Positions 53,992-63,724 of a stretch of DNA of 64,000 nt are shown piece after piece. Source of the stretch: Altericroceibacterium indicum (GTDB lineage: Bacteria; Pseudomonadota; Alphaproteobacteria; Sphingomonadales; Sphingomonadaceae); assembly GCF_009828105.1 (NCBI RefSeq), contig NZ_WTYQ01000006.1, positions 98,632 through 162,631 on the forward strand, written 5' to 3'. Below the pieces are notes generated by a model. It had not been told where the DNA came from, ran no database searches, and saw only the letters and a list, made by a program, of their open reading frames with translations. A program made the position numbers and the translations under genes. Each line of letters begins with the position of its first letter. The first letter of the stretch is position 1.

Positions 53992-55743
53992 ATGCCTGCG
54001 CCAATTTCTCCTGAAGACAATAGCTTTCTGCAAGATACACCGGGGAGAAATGATGCACCAGGCTGGCCGCTTCGGGCCTGGGGGCTGGCTTTGCTCGGCG
54101 CTCTTATCGGGCTCGCCTTGCATGTCCTTTTGACACCAGATCGCGGCCATCCTGTTACCACCACGCGCTCAATGGCGGCAGCATTTTTCAGCGTTGCGGG
54201 GTTCATGTTCGCCGTACTGGTGGAGCGCCGCCGCATCCTTTGGAGCCTTGCCTTTGCCACTCTGAGCGGGGTCATTGTGGCCATGGCAGTTTACTGGAAC
54301 GCGCCCCGGACCTTCTCCGGTCAGGATGGGTTCTGGCAGCTTGGCTGCGGATTGCTGTGCACGGCCATTGCAGCGCCCCTGTTTCAGGCATGGCGCGGCC
54401 AATACCGCAACCGGCAAGACCTTTGGCATATTCCCTATGCCACAGCCTACCAATATGCCTGGGCCAATGTGGTTCTGTGGTTTGCCGCATGGGCCTTTGT
54501 TGGTGTGACATGGCTGATGGCCTTTCTGCTGGGTGCCTTATTCCAGCTTATCGGCATCCATGCGCTCAATGATCTACTGGCGAAGGATTGGATGGTACTG
54601 GTTCTGAGTGGCGCGGCGCTCGGGGCTGCTGTCGCTCTTCTGCGCGATCGTGAACATATTCTCAGCCTGTTGCAGCGGGTGGCCACAACCGTACTCGCCG
54701 TGCTGGCGCCGGTTCTGGCATTGGGCCTCATCGCCTTCATCATCGCCCTGCCCTTCACTGGCCTCACCCCCTTGTGGGAAACCACCAAGTCCACCACCCC
54801 GATCCTTCTTGGCTGTGTGATAGGCGCGCTCTGCCTTACCAATGCTGTTATTGGGGACACGGATGAACAAGCCTCACAGCACCTCATCCTTCGCCTCAGT
54901 GCGCTGGCATTGGGCGTGGTCATGTTGCCACTCGCATTGATTGCGGCCATTTCCACCGGCAGCCGCATCCATCAATATGGCCTGACGCCAGACCGGATCT
55001 GGGCTGTGGTGTTTATCGCCATCGCTTGTGCCTATGGGCTGGCCTATCTGGTGTCCATCATAGGGGGGCGGCTCCGGGCGGCAGGCCATATTCGCCGCGC
55101 GAATTTGCGCCTTGCCATCGCCCTGTGCGGAGTGGCGTTTGTCCTTTCCACACCGTTTCTGCATTTCGGTGCCCTGTCGACAGCGGATCAGCTCGCACGC
55201 CTCAAAAATGGCACAACACCCGCCGATCAATTCGACTGGGTCGCCTTGCGCTTTGATTTTGGGAAGGCAGGCGTGGAGGCAACTCGCCGCCTCGCCAAAG
55301 AAGGCAGCACCGCTGAAATCCGCCAAGCCGCAGCAGAGGCTTTCAAGGCCAAAAATCGCTGGGAACTGCAAACGCTCCATAAGAAGTCTGCCGAACAGCC
55401 GATTGACGAAACACGCCTGAACATCCTGCCGCAGAAGGTCGACTTACCGCCTGATTTGCACAAGCAATTACAAACTTACGATGCCTGCGGATTTTCTGGC
55501 TCTTGTACGATCATCTATGAAGCGGGCAGTGCAGAGGCGATTATCGTACGAGGAACCTTTGTTCGCCTCTGGCAACGCGTGGATGGCACATGGAGAGCGG
55601 CTCCAGAACTCAATAGCTATCCCGACAGTGAGCAGGTGAAGGAAAGTGAGCAAGCTTTGGCCAAGGGTCAGTTTGAAATAAGAGATGTCACCCATCGGCA
55701 ATTATTCGTGAACGGCCAGCCCGTCGGCAATTGGTTCAAATAA
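53992..55743 (+). CDS. DUF4153 multi-span membrane protein
   Basis: A 583-residue inner-membrane protein with about 11 hydrophobic segments in the first 400 residues and a soluble C-terminal part (about 400-583) that is probably periplasmic or cytoplasmic. The layout and RDREHILSLLQRVATTVLAV-like connector suit DUF4153. The function is unknown. Two Cys (DACGFSGSC) in the soluble part could form a disulfide. A secreted esterase gene follows after 34 nt, so the two may be co-transcribed. Confidence 0.78.
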   Translation: MPAPISPEDNSFLQDTPGRNDAPGWPLRAWGLALLGALIGLALHVLLTPDRGHPVTTTRSMAAAFFSVAGFMFAVLVERRRILWSLAFATLSGVIVAMAVYWNAPRTFSGQDGFWQLGCGLLCTAIAAPLFQAWRGQYRNRQDLWHIPYATAYQYAWANVVLWFAAWAFVGVTWLMAFLLGALFQLIGIHALNDLLAKDWMVLVLSGAALGAAVALLRDREHILSLLQRVATTVLAVLAPVLALGLIAFIIALPFTGLTPLWETTKSTTPILLGCVIGALCLTNAVIGDTDEQASQHLILRLSALALGVVMLPLALIAAISTGSRIHQYGLTPDRIWAVVFIAIACAYGLAYLVSIIGGRLRAAGHIRRANLRLAIALCGVAFVLSTPFLHFGALSTADQLARLKNGTTPADQFDWVALRFDFGKAGVEATRRLAKEGSTAEIRQAAAEAFKAKNRWELQTLHKKSAEQPIDETRLNILPQKVDLPPDLHKQLQTYDACGFSGSCTIIYEAGSAEAIIVRGTFVRLWQRVDGTWRAAPELNSYPDSEQVKESEQALAKGQFEIRDVTHRQLFVNGQPVGNWFK

Positions 55744-55777
55744 CCCCTTCGGCCCCCAAGCCTTTTGGAGATCCCTT

Positions 55778-56980
55778 ATGAAACCTATCCACTTCATTTC
55801 TGGCGGGCTTTTGAGCTTCGCGTTGACGCTGGCGCTCGGCCAACCGGCGCTGGCTCAGGATCACGGAGCCCAAAGCTGTGCCCCGCAAGGCTTCTTTGCC
55901 ATGCCCGATTATCAGTCAGTCGAAATACATGATGATGGCCGTGTCACCTTCCGCATGTGCGCACCGGATGCGCGAGACGTCCGCGTGATCAGCAGTGATG
56001 TGGCCGAAGTGATCCCGATGGGTTTTCCTCCGGGTTCACCCGTTGGCCTCCCCATGCAGAAAGGCCCGGGCGGTTTGTGGAGCGTCACCACGGACAAGCC
56101 TTTCCCCGCCGATACCTATCGGTTTAACTTTCAGGTCGATGGGGTGCGTGTGCCCGATCCCCTGGCCACGAATTTTTCGGAAGAGCGGATCGGCGTTGAT
56201 TCCGTGATGGAAGTGCCGGGGCCAGCGGGCGCTTTTCAGGCCTATCACAAGGATGTGCCGCATGGCGCGGTGAGCACGGTGCATTATTGGTCGGATACGC
56301 TCGGCACGGAACGCCGCGCGCATATCTACACTCCGCCCGGCTATATGAAGGACGCCAAAAACTATCCGGTGCTCTATCTGGTGCATGGCGCAGGCGATAG
56401 CGATGACAGTTGGACCTCGGTTGGTCATGCCAATTACATTCTTGATAATCTGATTGCCAGCGGCAAGGCCAAGCCGATGATTGTGGTCATGCCCTTTGGC
56501 CACACCCCACCCCGCAAAGGGGAGGATTTGCTGGCCAATAATGACTTCGGCAACGACATGCTGAAAGATCTGATGCCCTATGTTGCCAGCCATTATCGCA
56601 CGATTGAAAATGCTGATAATCGTGCAATGGCGGGGCTTTCCATGGGCGGCGCACATACGATCCGCAATGGCATCACCCACCCGGAATTGTTCCATTATAT
56701 CGGAGTGTTTTCGATGGGTCTGGGCGTTGGCGATGCAGGCGATCAGGTGACCGCTTACGAAGCGCAGAATGATGCCGCGCTAAAGAAAGCCGCAAGAGAT
56801 TTGAAGCTGATGTATTATGCCATCGGCAAGGACGATTTCCTCTACGCAACTGTTGCCCCAACGCGCGGCATCTTCGATAAATATGGCATCAAATACACCT
56901 ATCACGAAAGTAAAGGCGGCCACACCTGGGCCAATTGGCGGCAATATCTCAACGATTTTGCCCCTCGCCTGTTCAAATAA
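55778..56980 (+). CDS. Secreted esterase of the Fes/CE1-like type
   Basis: A 400-residue exported alpha/beta hydrolase. The signal peptide ends at ALAQD (near 28). An N-terminal Ig-like E-set domain (about 40-145; GRVTFRMCAPDARDVRV) is followed by the esterase D-like catalytic domain with the nucleophile GLSMGG (Ser near 289), GAGDSDDSW near the oxyanion region, and the His in GGHTWANWR. The architecture is that of polysaccharide-acetyl or feruloyl esterases and enterochelin esterases. No xylanase or siderophore gene is nearby. GGAG lies upstream of the ATG. Confidence 0.88.
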   Translation: MKPIHFISGGLLSFALTLALGQPALAQDHGAQSCAPQGFFAMPDYQSVEIHDDGRVTFRMCAPDARDVRVISSDVAEVIPMGFPPGSPVGLPMQKGPGGLWSVTTDKPFPADTYRFNFQVDGVRVPDPLATNFSEERIGVDSVMEVPGPAGAFQAYHKDVPHGAVSTVHYWSDTLGTERRAHIYTPPGYMKDAKNYPVLYLVHGAGDSDDSWTSVGHANYILDNLIASGKAKPMIVVMPFGHTPPRKGEDLLANNDFGNDMLKDLMPYVASHYRTIENADNRAMAGLSMGGAHTIRNGITHPELFHYIGVFSMGLGVGDAGDQVTAYEAQNDAALKKAARDLKLMYYAIGKDDFLYATVAPTRGIFDKYGIKYTYHESKGGHTWANWRQYLNDFAPRLFK

Positions 56981-57033
56981 AGCGATCTGGCGGCGTGCCC
57001 TGTATGGGCCGCGCCGCCAGTCTTATTGGCCGA

Positions 57034-58044
57034 TCAAATGGCGTAATATTGGCGATACCAGCGCACGAAATTGGCTACGCCTTCGGGCACGGCCGTCCGT
57101 GGAGCATAGCCGGTCAGCTCTTTCAACAAGGTGGCATCGGCCCAGGTTGCGGGCACATCGCCCGGCTGCATCGGCATCAGATTGCGTTCTGCTTTCTTGC
57201 CCACGGCTTTCTCAATCGCTTCGATGAAATCGACGAGCTGGACCGCATCGGAGTTGCCGATATTCACTACCCGGAACGGCGCCACGGGGGAAAGGCTGTC
57301 ATGCGCTTTCACTTCCCCATTCTCAGGCCGCACCGGTGCCGCATCGATCAGCAGGCGGATCGCATGGACGAGATCTTCCACATAGGTGAAGTCCCGTTTC
57401 ATATCGCCGTGATTATAGACGTCGATCGGCTTGCCTTCGAGGATCGCCTTGGTGAATTTGAACAATGCCATATCCGGCCGTCCCCATGGGCCATAGACCG
57501 TGAAGAAGCGGAACATGGTGATCGGCAGATCGAACAGATGGGCATAGCTATGCGCCATGCTTTCGGTCGATTTCTTGGTTGCCGCATAGAAGGACATCTG
57601 ATGGTCCGCCTTGTCGGTTTCACGATAAGGCATTTCCTCATTCGCGCCATAGGCCGATGAGGTGGAGGCAAGCAGCAGATGCTTCGGCGGATGAGCGCGC
57701 GCCGCTTCCAGCAGTTCAAACGTGCCGACGATATTGCTTTCCAGATAGGAACGCGGGTTCTCAATCGAATAGCGCACGCCTGCTTGCGCCGCCAGATGCA
57801 CCACCACATCGGGCTTTTCTTCAGCGAAAAGCTGCATCAAAAGACCGGGCGTTTCCACCTTGTCATGCACGCTGCGATAATCGTCGTAATTGAGGAGATT
57901 GGCTTCACGCCGTTCTTTCAATGCCACTTCATAATAATCGGACATGCAATCCAGCCCGATCACCCGCCAGCCTTCCTCCAGCAATTTGCGGCACACAAAG
58001 GAACCGATAAAACCGGCAGAACCGGTGACGAGAGCAGTAGGCAT
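57034..58044 (-). CDS. NAD-dependent nucleotide-sugar epimerase, UDP-glucuronate 4-epimerase-like
   Basis: A 336-residue extended short-chain dehydrogenase. Rossmann motif TGSAGFIGSFV (near residue 8), catalytic YAATKKSTE (YxxxK), and ASTSSAYGAN. The stretch FTVYGPWGRPDMALFKFTKA and GDMKRDFTYVEDLV is characteristic of UDP-glucuronate 4-epimerases (LspL/Cap1J type) that supply galacturonate for surface glycans. The start at 58044 has AAGGA 7 nt upstream; a start at 58062 is also open. It is convergent with the esterase gene. Confidence 0.88.
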   Translation of the reverse strand: MPTALVTGSAGFIGSFVCRKLLEEGWRVIGLDCMSDYYEVALKERREANLLNYDDYRSVHDKVETPGLLMQLFAEEKPDVVVHLAAQAGVRYSIENPRSYLESNIVGTFELLEAARAHPPKHLLLASTSSAYGANEEMPYRETDKADHQMSFYAATKKSTESMAHSYAHLFDLPITMFRFFTVYGPWGRPDMALFKFTKAILEGKPIDVYNHGDMKRDFTYVEDLVHAIRLLIDAAPVRPENGEVKAHDSLSPVAPFRVVNIGNSDAVQLVDFIEAIEKAVGKKAERNLMPMQPGDVPATWADATLLKELTGYAPRTAVPEGVANFVRWYRQYYAI

Positions 58045-58129
58045 GAAGACATCCTTGGTCAAAATAAGAGAGGCGGTTTATGCTGCGACGCAGCGTAATT
58101 AACCTCGGGGATGAACTCCGGGCAAGCCC

Positions 58130-59827
58130 TTAAATGTTCAGAGCCCCGGTCAGATCGCCCGGCGGCGGGCCGCCAGCGGCTTTCATCGCCTCTTCACGTT
58201 CCACCAGACCCGGCAATTTCTGCAAGCCAAAGCGCCGCGTAATGAACCGCGCGATAGATCCGGTGTCATAGATCGTATGATCGACATAGCCCTTCTTCGC
58301 ATGGGGTGAGACGATCACCGCCGGAATGCGGGTGCCTGGCCCCCAACGGTCGCCCTTGGGCGGGGCAACATGGTCCCACCATCCGCCATTTTCATCGAAG
58401 GTAATCACCACCAGCATCCGGTCCCACTGCGGGCTATCGCGCAGGGCATCGACCACCACCGCAATATGCCGGTCACCGGAATCCACATCGGAATAGCCGG
58501 CGTGCATGTTGAGATTGCCCTGTGGCTTATAATAGGCCACCGGCGGCAATTTACCCGCCTCGGCATCAGCAAGGAAGTGGTTGGTTCGCGCCGTGTCACC
58601 CATCCCGCCGTCGCGCAGGTGTTTTGCCCGCGCCGCCGTGCCGGGGCCGAATTGCGCATAATAGTTAAATGGCTGATGATGCGGCTGAAAATTCGGGCGG
58701 GAGGGGAAGTCATTGCTTGTGCCCTCCCCTTCCAGCGCAGCGGCCCAGCCCCCGGCATACCATGCCCAATCGACCTGCTTGGCGCTCAACATGTCACCAA
58801 TGGTCTTATGTTCCTGCGGTGGGCAGGTATGCTCATCATTCCAATCCGCATAGCCGGGGCGATCCGGGTCAAGCAGATAGGTCGGCGCATAGGGCGGCAA
58901 CATGGTGTTGACCGTGTAGAAATCCGGGCTGATCGTGCTGGGGCCAAACCGCGCCGGCCCATCCAGAGCGCTCGCCGGGCTGCGCGGGTCCAGCTTCAGC
59001 CGTGTGCCCTTGGGATCATTGCCTTCCAATTGGGCAATCTTGCCCTTCGCGGGGCTTTTGTTGGCATCAGGATAATAAGGCGGGCGCGCCGCGACGAGAT
59101 ATTGATGGTTGAGGTAAGACCCACCAAAGGCACCCATGAAGAAATTGTCGCACAAGGTGTAATCGCGCGCGATCTGCCACAGGCGGAAATTGGCGCGCAT
59201 ATCGCCATAACGGCCCATCACCAGCCCGCCACTATCGCCATAGGCGGCGAAATAGTCATTCTTGCCGCCATTAATCTGCATCTGATTATGGTAGAAGGCA
59301 TGGACCAGGTCGCGGGTAATCAGCCCATGAGGCAGCGGATCACCTTCGGGCGTCTGCAATTCAAAAGCCGCATTGGCGATGGGCCCCAGATCATCTTCGC
59401 CAATCAGATATTCGCGATGTTCCACAGTCTGCGGGTTGGACACCAGACCGCCCCAGATTTTCGGCAGGCGGGGAAGCACGGACCCATCTCGGTCCCGCTG
59501 CGCCATACGCTCTTCCGGTAGTTCAGACAGCGGCTGCTCCAACCCCGGAAAATCCGCGAAGAGATTATTGAAACTGCGGTTTTCGGCAAAAATCACCACC
59601 ACCGTGTCAATCGCCGCAGCCAGCGCCCGGTCTACTTCTTCGGCTTTTCGGGGCTTGTCCGCACTGCGTTTTGTCGCGGCTTGCGCGTCCACGGTGATGG
59701 AGGCGGCGCCCAGGGTTGCGGCAATTCCACCAAGCACCAGACGGCGCTGCGGATTGAGCGGCCCTTCTCCACCATGGGCAGTTTTGGAGGATTGGGAGGG
59801 TTTCGCCGGGGTCTGATCGTCGCTCAT
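58130..59827 (-). CDS. Exported acid phosphatase/phospholipase C superfamily protein (AcpA-like)
   Basis: A 565-residue phosphoesterase. A twin-arginine-like motif (NPQRRLVLGGIAATLGA, near residue 27) and an AQAA cleavage region suggest Tat export. The catalytic domain starts VVVIFAENRSFNNLFADFPG (metal-binding Glu-Asn), has the MGAFGGSYLNHQYLVAARPP block near residue 230, and ends with VITFDENGGWWDHVAPP (near 475). These are the AcpA/phosphatidylcholine-PLC superfamily landmarks. It may hydrolyse phosphomono- or diesters. It is divergent from the TonB receptor at 60086 across a region with a Pho-box-like element, so phosphate control is plausible. Confidence 0.9.
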   Translation of the reverse strand: MSDDQTPAKPSQSSKTAHGGEGPLNPQRRLVLGGIAATLGAASITVDAQAATKRSADKPRKAEEVDRALAAAIDTVVVIFAENRSFNNLFADFPGLEQPLSELPEERMAQRDRDGSVLPRLPKIWGGLVSNPQTVEHREYLIGEDDLGPIANAAFELQTPEGDPLPHGLITRDLVHAFYHNQMQINGGKNDYFAAYGDSGGLVMGRYGDMRANFRLWQIARDYTLCDNFFMGAFGGSYLNHQYLVAARPPYYPDANKSPAKGKIAQLEGNDPKGTRLKLDPRSPASALDGPARFGPSTISPDFYTVNTMLPPYAPTYLLDPDRPGYADWNDEHTCPPQEHKTIGDMLSAKQVDWAWYAGGWAAALEGEGTSNDFPSRPNFQPHHQPFNYYAQFGPGTAARAKHLRDGGMGDTARTNHFLADAEAGKLPPVAYYKPQGNLNMHAGYSDVDSGDRHIAVVVDALRDSPQWDRMLVVITFDENGGWWDHVAPPKGDRWGPGTRIPAVIVSPHAKKGYVDHTIYDTGSIARFITRRFGLQKLPGLVEREEAMKAAGGPPPGDLTGALNI

Positions 59828-59976
59828 GTCCTACTCTTTCACTTGCTCTCCCGAATCGTGCAACCGGGAAATGCATTTTTATCTTTTACCCACACTGCGA
59901 ACAGATGACTGGCCCGCCCTTTTCATCGCCAGGGGCGGATGAATTGCACACAATTTAGCACCCCAGACCGCAGGAA

Positions 59977-60017
59977 TGTCACCCAATTTACGCCAAACTG
60001 ACCTCGTATCGTATAAT
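59977..60017 (+). promoter_or_regulatory. Pho-box-like motif and -10 box of the TonB receptor
   Basis: TGTCACCCAATTTACGC (59977-59993) matches the element at 47674 in 15 of 17 positions. A consensus TATAAT follows at 60012-60017 without a good -35. An activator-dependent promoter is therefore plausible, since a Pho-box normally replaces the -35. Confidence 0.45.
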
Positions 60018-60085
60018 ATATTTGATATCTTAAAAATTTGTGGCATATTTCCCTGCGTTAAAGGTTCAGATGGGGAAGCAAAATT

Positions 60086-63001
60086 ATGTCCAAGATAAAG
60101 AAAGGGTACTTTTATAGCACTTGTGCCGCTTTCACGGTCGCTGCAGCAGCTCTTGTAACGCCAGCGGCGGCTCAGGCGCAGAATGTCGACAGTGGTGCAT
60201 CCGAAGCAGATGCCATCATCGTTACCGGCACGCGCATTCAGAATCCCGGCACAGTCAGCGCCAGCCCGATTACGGCAATTGGTGCACAGGAAATTCAGCA
60301 GCAGGGCGCTGTCAGCATCGAAAACGTGCTCAACCGCATGCCGATGGTGACGCCAGATGCGAATGAAAACGTGTCCAACGGGGCAGACGGCACTGCAAAG
60401 ATCAACCTTCGCAATCTTGGTTCCAACCGCAACCTCATTCTCGTCAACGGTCAGCGTCTGCTGCCAGTTCAGGCGACCGATGTGAACTTCATTCCGTCCT
60501 CCCTGGTGGAACGGATTGATGTCGTCACTGGCGGTGCCTCTGCGGTTTACGGTTCAGATGCTGTTTCGGGTGTCGTCAACTTCATCCTGAAGGACAATCT
60601 CGAAGGCGTTCACATGGACGCGCAATATGGCTTTTCCATGCATCGCAACAACAACAGCGCACGTCGTTCGTTGCTTGATGATTATGGCTATGAAAAAGCC
60701 GACAAATCACCGATCGATGGCGAGAAATTTGATGCCAATATCGCCATGGGCACCAATTTCGCCGACAACCGTGGCAATGTCACAGCCTATTTCGGCTATC
60801 GTAAAGTCAAACCGATTGTCCAGGCAGACCGCGACGTTTCGGCTTGCGCACTTGATCCCAATGCAGACCGCACCGGCTATGTCTGCGGTGGTTCCAGTAA
60901 CAATGAATATGGTCTGTTTCAGCCTCTCACCGGGCCCAGTGCCGGCCTTCGGCTGAACAACACCAAGGATGGCCAGAAGACCTGGGTGCCTTATGGCAGC
61001 GACTTCACCTACAATTATGCGCCACTCAATTACTTCCAGCGTTCGGATGAACGTTTCACCGCCGGCGCCTTTGCCCACTATGAAGTGACCCCTGCCGCTG
61101 AAATCTACGGCAGCTTCATGTTCATGGATGACCACACCTATAGCCAGGTTGCACCATCCGCATTGTGGCAGGGTGAAACCTACACCATCAACTGCAACAA
61201 CCCGCTGATGAGCGCATCACAAGGCCAGCAGCTTTGCGGCAGCGCTTATGGTACGGCGGCAACGCAGGATCTGTTCATCGGTTATCGCCCGGTAGCCGGT
61301 GATGCCCGCCCACGCCGCGACAGCCTGCGCCACACCGACTACCGCGTGTCCGGCGGTGTCAAAGGTGAAATTGCCGATGGCATCACCTATGACACCAATG
61401 TCCTGTATTCACGCGTGCTTTTCCAGGAAAACTACCAGAACGATATCGACCCGGCCAAAGCCAAGAACGGCCTGCTCGTGGTTGATGTGAATGGCGTTCC
61501 GACCTGCCAGTCTGTCGTGGACGGGTCCGATCCCAAATGCGTTCCGCTTGACGTGTTCGGCTATAACAACATCAGTGCAGACGCCTTCAACTATATCTAC
61601 GCGCCAACCTTCACGCGCGGTGTAGATACGGAAACCGTCCTGTCTGGCAATATCAGCGCTGATCTCACCAATTATGGTATCGTCAGCCCATGGGCATCGC
61701 AGGGTATCGGTGCTGTTTTCGGGGTTGAACATCGCCGCGAAACGCTGCTGTTTGAAGCCGATGCGCTGGCTATCGCCAAGGGGACCAACAACAGCGAAGG
61801 CAAGTTTAACGTCACTGAGTTCTACACCGAAGTTCAGGTGCCGATCATTCAAGACATGCCCATGGCGGACGAGCTGACCATCACGGGTGGCTATCGTCTG
61901 TCCGACTATTCCAACCTTGCCAAGAAGGTTTCGACCTACAAAGCCGCGCTGGTCTATGCGCCGATCCCTGATCTGCGTCTGCGCGCCAGCTACAACCGGG
62001 CCATTCGCGCACCGAATATCTCGGAGCTTTACGCCGCACAATCGGTCGGCAACGTATCCGGGCAAGACCCCTGCTCCGGTTCCTCCCCCACAGCGTCGCT
62101 CGAACAATGCGTCGCCACGGGTCTCGACCCGGCACAATATGGCAGCGTGTTTGAATGCCCGGCCAACACCTGCTCTGCGCTCGGTGGCGGCAACCCTGAT
62201 CTGAAGCCTGAAACGGCTGATACCTACACTGTTGGCCTCGTCCTTCAGCCCCGCGCGATCCCGCGCCTGACGCTGACGGCCGATTACTTCAACATCAAGG
62301 TAAAGGATTACATCTCCTCCGTTTCAGCAGAACTGATCATCAATCAGTGCACGGAAACGGGTGATCCTTACTTCTGCAGCCTGTTCCATCGCGATCCACG
62401 TTCGGGCGTGTTGTTTGGTGCCGAAGGCTATGTTCAGTCCACCACACAGAACACCGGTTCGCTCAAGACATCAGGTATCGATCTTGGTGCAACCTATCGC
62501 ATCCCAACCGACATGGGCCAGATCGATCTCAACTTTGACGGTACCTGGCTGAATGATCTGGTCACTGAACCACTGCCCGGCCTCGGCTCTTATGATTGCA
62601 AGGGCCTGTTCGGTCCAACCTGCGGTCAGCCCAGCCCGGAATGGCGCCATCAGGCCCGGATCACCTTCTCTGATCTGAACGATCTCTATTCGATTTCGGT
62701 CAACTGGCGCTATATCGGTGGCACCAAGCTCAGCAGCAATTCTGACCAGACCTTGCTGGTGGGTAGTGATAAATACATCATCAATTCCAAGCTTCCGGCT
62801 TACAATTACTTCGACCTGACCGGATCAGCGAAGATCACCGATGCTCTGTCCATGCGGATCGGTGTGAACAATCTGTTCGACAAGGACCCGCCTGCTATTG
62901 CTCAGGGCCTGCTCAGCTCTTTCGGCAATGGCAACACCTATCCGGGCGTCTATGACGTGGCGGGCCGGTCGGTCTTCGTGGCGCTGAGTGCGGATTTCTA
63001 A
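60086..63001 (+). CDS. TonB-dependent receptor, large
   Basis: An outer-membrane transporter of 971 residues. The signal peptide ends at AAQAQ (near 32). TonB box AIIVTGTRIQNP (about 43-54). The plug has VLNRMPMVTPDAN, the INLRNLGSNRNLILVNGQRL block and DVVTGGASAVYGSDAVSG. The barrel ends in FVALSADF. It belongs to the oligopeptide/BtuB-like sphingomonad group. Several Cys pairs (SACAL, TYTINCNNP, CSLFHRD) in extracellular loops are notable. There is no STN domain. It is divergent from an exported phosphatase and ends at a strong terminator. The substrate is unknown; an organic phosphate is possible. Confidence 0.92.
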   Translation: MSKIKKGYFYSTCAAFTVAAAALVTPAAAQAQNVDSGASEADAIIVTGTRIQNPGTVSASPITAIGAQEIQQQGAVSIENVLNRMPMVTPDANENVSNGADGTAKINLRNLGSNRNLILVNGQRLLPVQATDVNFIPSSLVERIDVVTGGASAVYGSDAVSGVVNFILKDNLEGVHMDAQYGFSMHRNNNSARRSLLDDYGYEKADKSPIDGEKFDANIAMGTNFADNRGNVTAYFGYRKVKPIVQADRDVSACALDPNADRTGYVCGGSSNNEYGLFQPLTGPSAGLRLNNTKDGQKTWVPYGSDFTYNYAPLNYFQRSDERFTAGAFAHYEVTPAAEIYGSFMFMDDHTYSQVAPSALWQGETYTINCNNPLMSASQGQQLCGSAYGTAATQDLFIGYRPVAGDARPRRDSLRHTDYRVSGGVKGEIADGITYDTNVLYSRVLFQENYQNDIDPAKAKNGLLVVDVNGVPTCQSVVDGSDPKCVPLDVFGYNNISADAFNYIYAPTFTRGVDTETVLSGNISADLTNYGIVSPWASQGIGAVFGVEHRRETLLFEADALAIAKGTNNSEGKFNVTEFYTEVQVPIIQDMPMADELTITGGYRLSDYSNLAKKVSTYKAALVYAPIPDLRLRASYNRAIRAPNISELYAAQSVGNVSGQDPCSGSSPTASLEQCVATGLDPAQYGSVFECPANTCSALGGGNPDLKPETADTYTVGLVLQPRAIPRLTLTADYFNIKVKDYISSVSAELIINQCTETGDPYFCSLFHRDPRSGVLFGAEGYVQSTTQNTGSLKTSGIDLGATYRIPTDMGQIDLNFDGTWLNDLVTEPLPGLGSYDCKGLFGPTCGQPSPEWRHQARITFSDLNDLYSISVNWRYIGGTKLSSNSDQTLLVGSDKYIINSKLPAYNYFDLTGSAKITDALSMRIGVNNLFDKDPPAIAQGLLSSFGNGNTYPGVYDVAGRSVFVALSADF

Positions 63002-63031
63002 TCCTCTCCATCAGTTAGCCTGAAGAGACAG

Positions 63032-63076
63032 CGGGCGCTATTCCACCCTCCCCGGAATAGCGCCCGTTTTGTTTGG
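63032..63076 (+). terminator. Intrinsic terminator after the TonB receptor gene
   Basis: A perfect 13-bp stem CGGGCGCTATTCC / GGAATAGCGCCCG (63032-63044, 63054-63066), 9-nt loop, followed by TTTTGTTT. Confidence 0.93.
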
Positions 63077-63289
63077 TTTCCTCAAAAATGCATGGGCAGC
63101 ACTTCATCAGCCTCTGTATCGTAATGTACCCTCAGAATCAGGGCTCGTAGTGCTCTTGCTCTGCCGCCTGAAAACTGGACCATTCGCAAGTAGAGTTTTC
63201 CACCATAGGTACCCTTGGCTAGGCGGCGTGGACAAATTGGTTGACGTTGCGATGGCGGGTTGATTCAAGGCTGCCTTTTGGAGGCGGGC

Positions 63290-63724
63290 TTGAGTCGGGG
63301 TGATCTTACCGAAGCAGAATGGCGTGTTTTGAAGGGGTTGCTTCCGATTGATGCGTCGAACCGTGGGCGCGGACGACGTCCTGAAGAGAACCGTGCGATC
63401 ATCAACGGCATTCTCTGGCGACTTCGCTGCGGCACACCCTGGCGCGACGTTCCGCCAAAATACGGCAACTGGAACACGATCTATCGGCGGTTCAGGCGAT
63501 GGAGCGATGCCGGGGTTTGGGAGGCCGTGTCGGTTACACTGGCCGAGATCATGGCGGACAGCGGCCACTACAGCATCGACAGCACTACGGTTCGCGCCCA
63601 TGTTTCGGCGGCGGGCGGAAAAGGGGGACTCGTCGAAGAGCTCTTGGCCGCTCGCGGGGCGGGTTCACCAGTAAACTTCACTGTCTGGCTGATGGACGAG
63701 GGCGACCGCTCGCCCTCCACCTGA
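63290..63724 (+). CDS. IS5-family transposase, first frame (OrfA)
   Basis: The N-terminal transposase part of 144 residues. The start is a TTG at 63290 with GGAGG 5 nt upstream (LSRGDLTEAEWR is the usual N-terminus). The IS5 DUF4096-like block spans LTEAEWRVLKGLLP to CGTPWRDVPPKYGNWNTIYR. The first catalytic Asp is in HYSIDSTTVRAHVSAAGGKGG. After the A4G5 run at 63619-63627 this frame drifts off the family sequence and stops at 63722-63724, while the -1 frame continues it. Confidence 0.88.
   Translation: MSRGDLTEAEWRVLKGLLPIDASNRGRGRRPEENRAIINGILWRLRCGTPWRDVPPKYGNWNTIYRRFRRWSDAGVWEAVSVTLAEIMADSGHYSIDSTTVRAHVSAAGGKGGLVEELLAARGAGSPVNFTVWLMDEGDRSPST

Noticed and set aside
58370..59521. Plus-strand open frame opposite the AcpA-like phosphatase gene
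   Set aside because: Shadow of the real gene, without signal or domain.
63170..63200. Inverted repeat GAAAACT / AGTTTTC before the IS5 element
   Set aside because: It could be a remnant of another insertion end, but no partner end or target duplication can be seen, so it is left uncalled.
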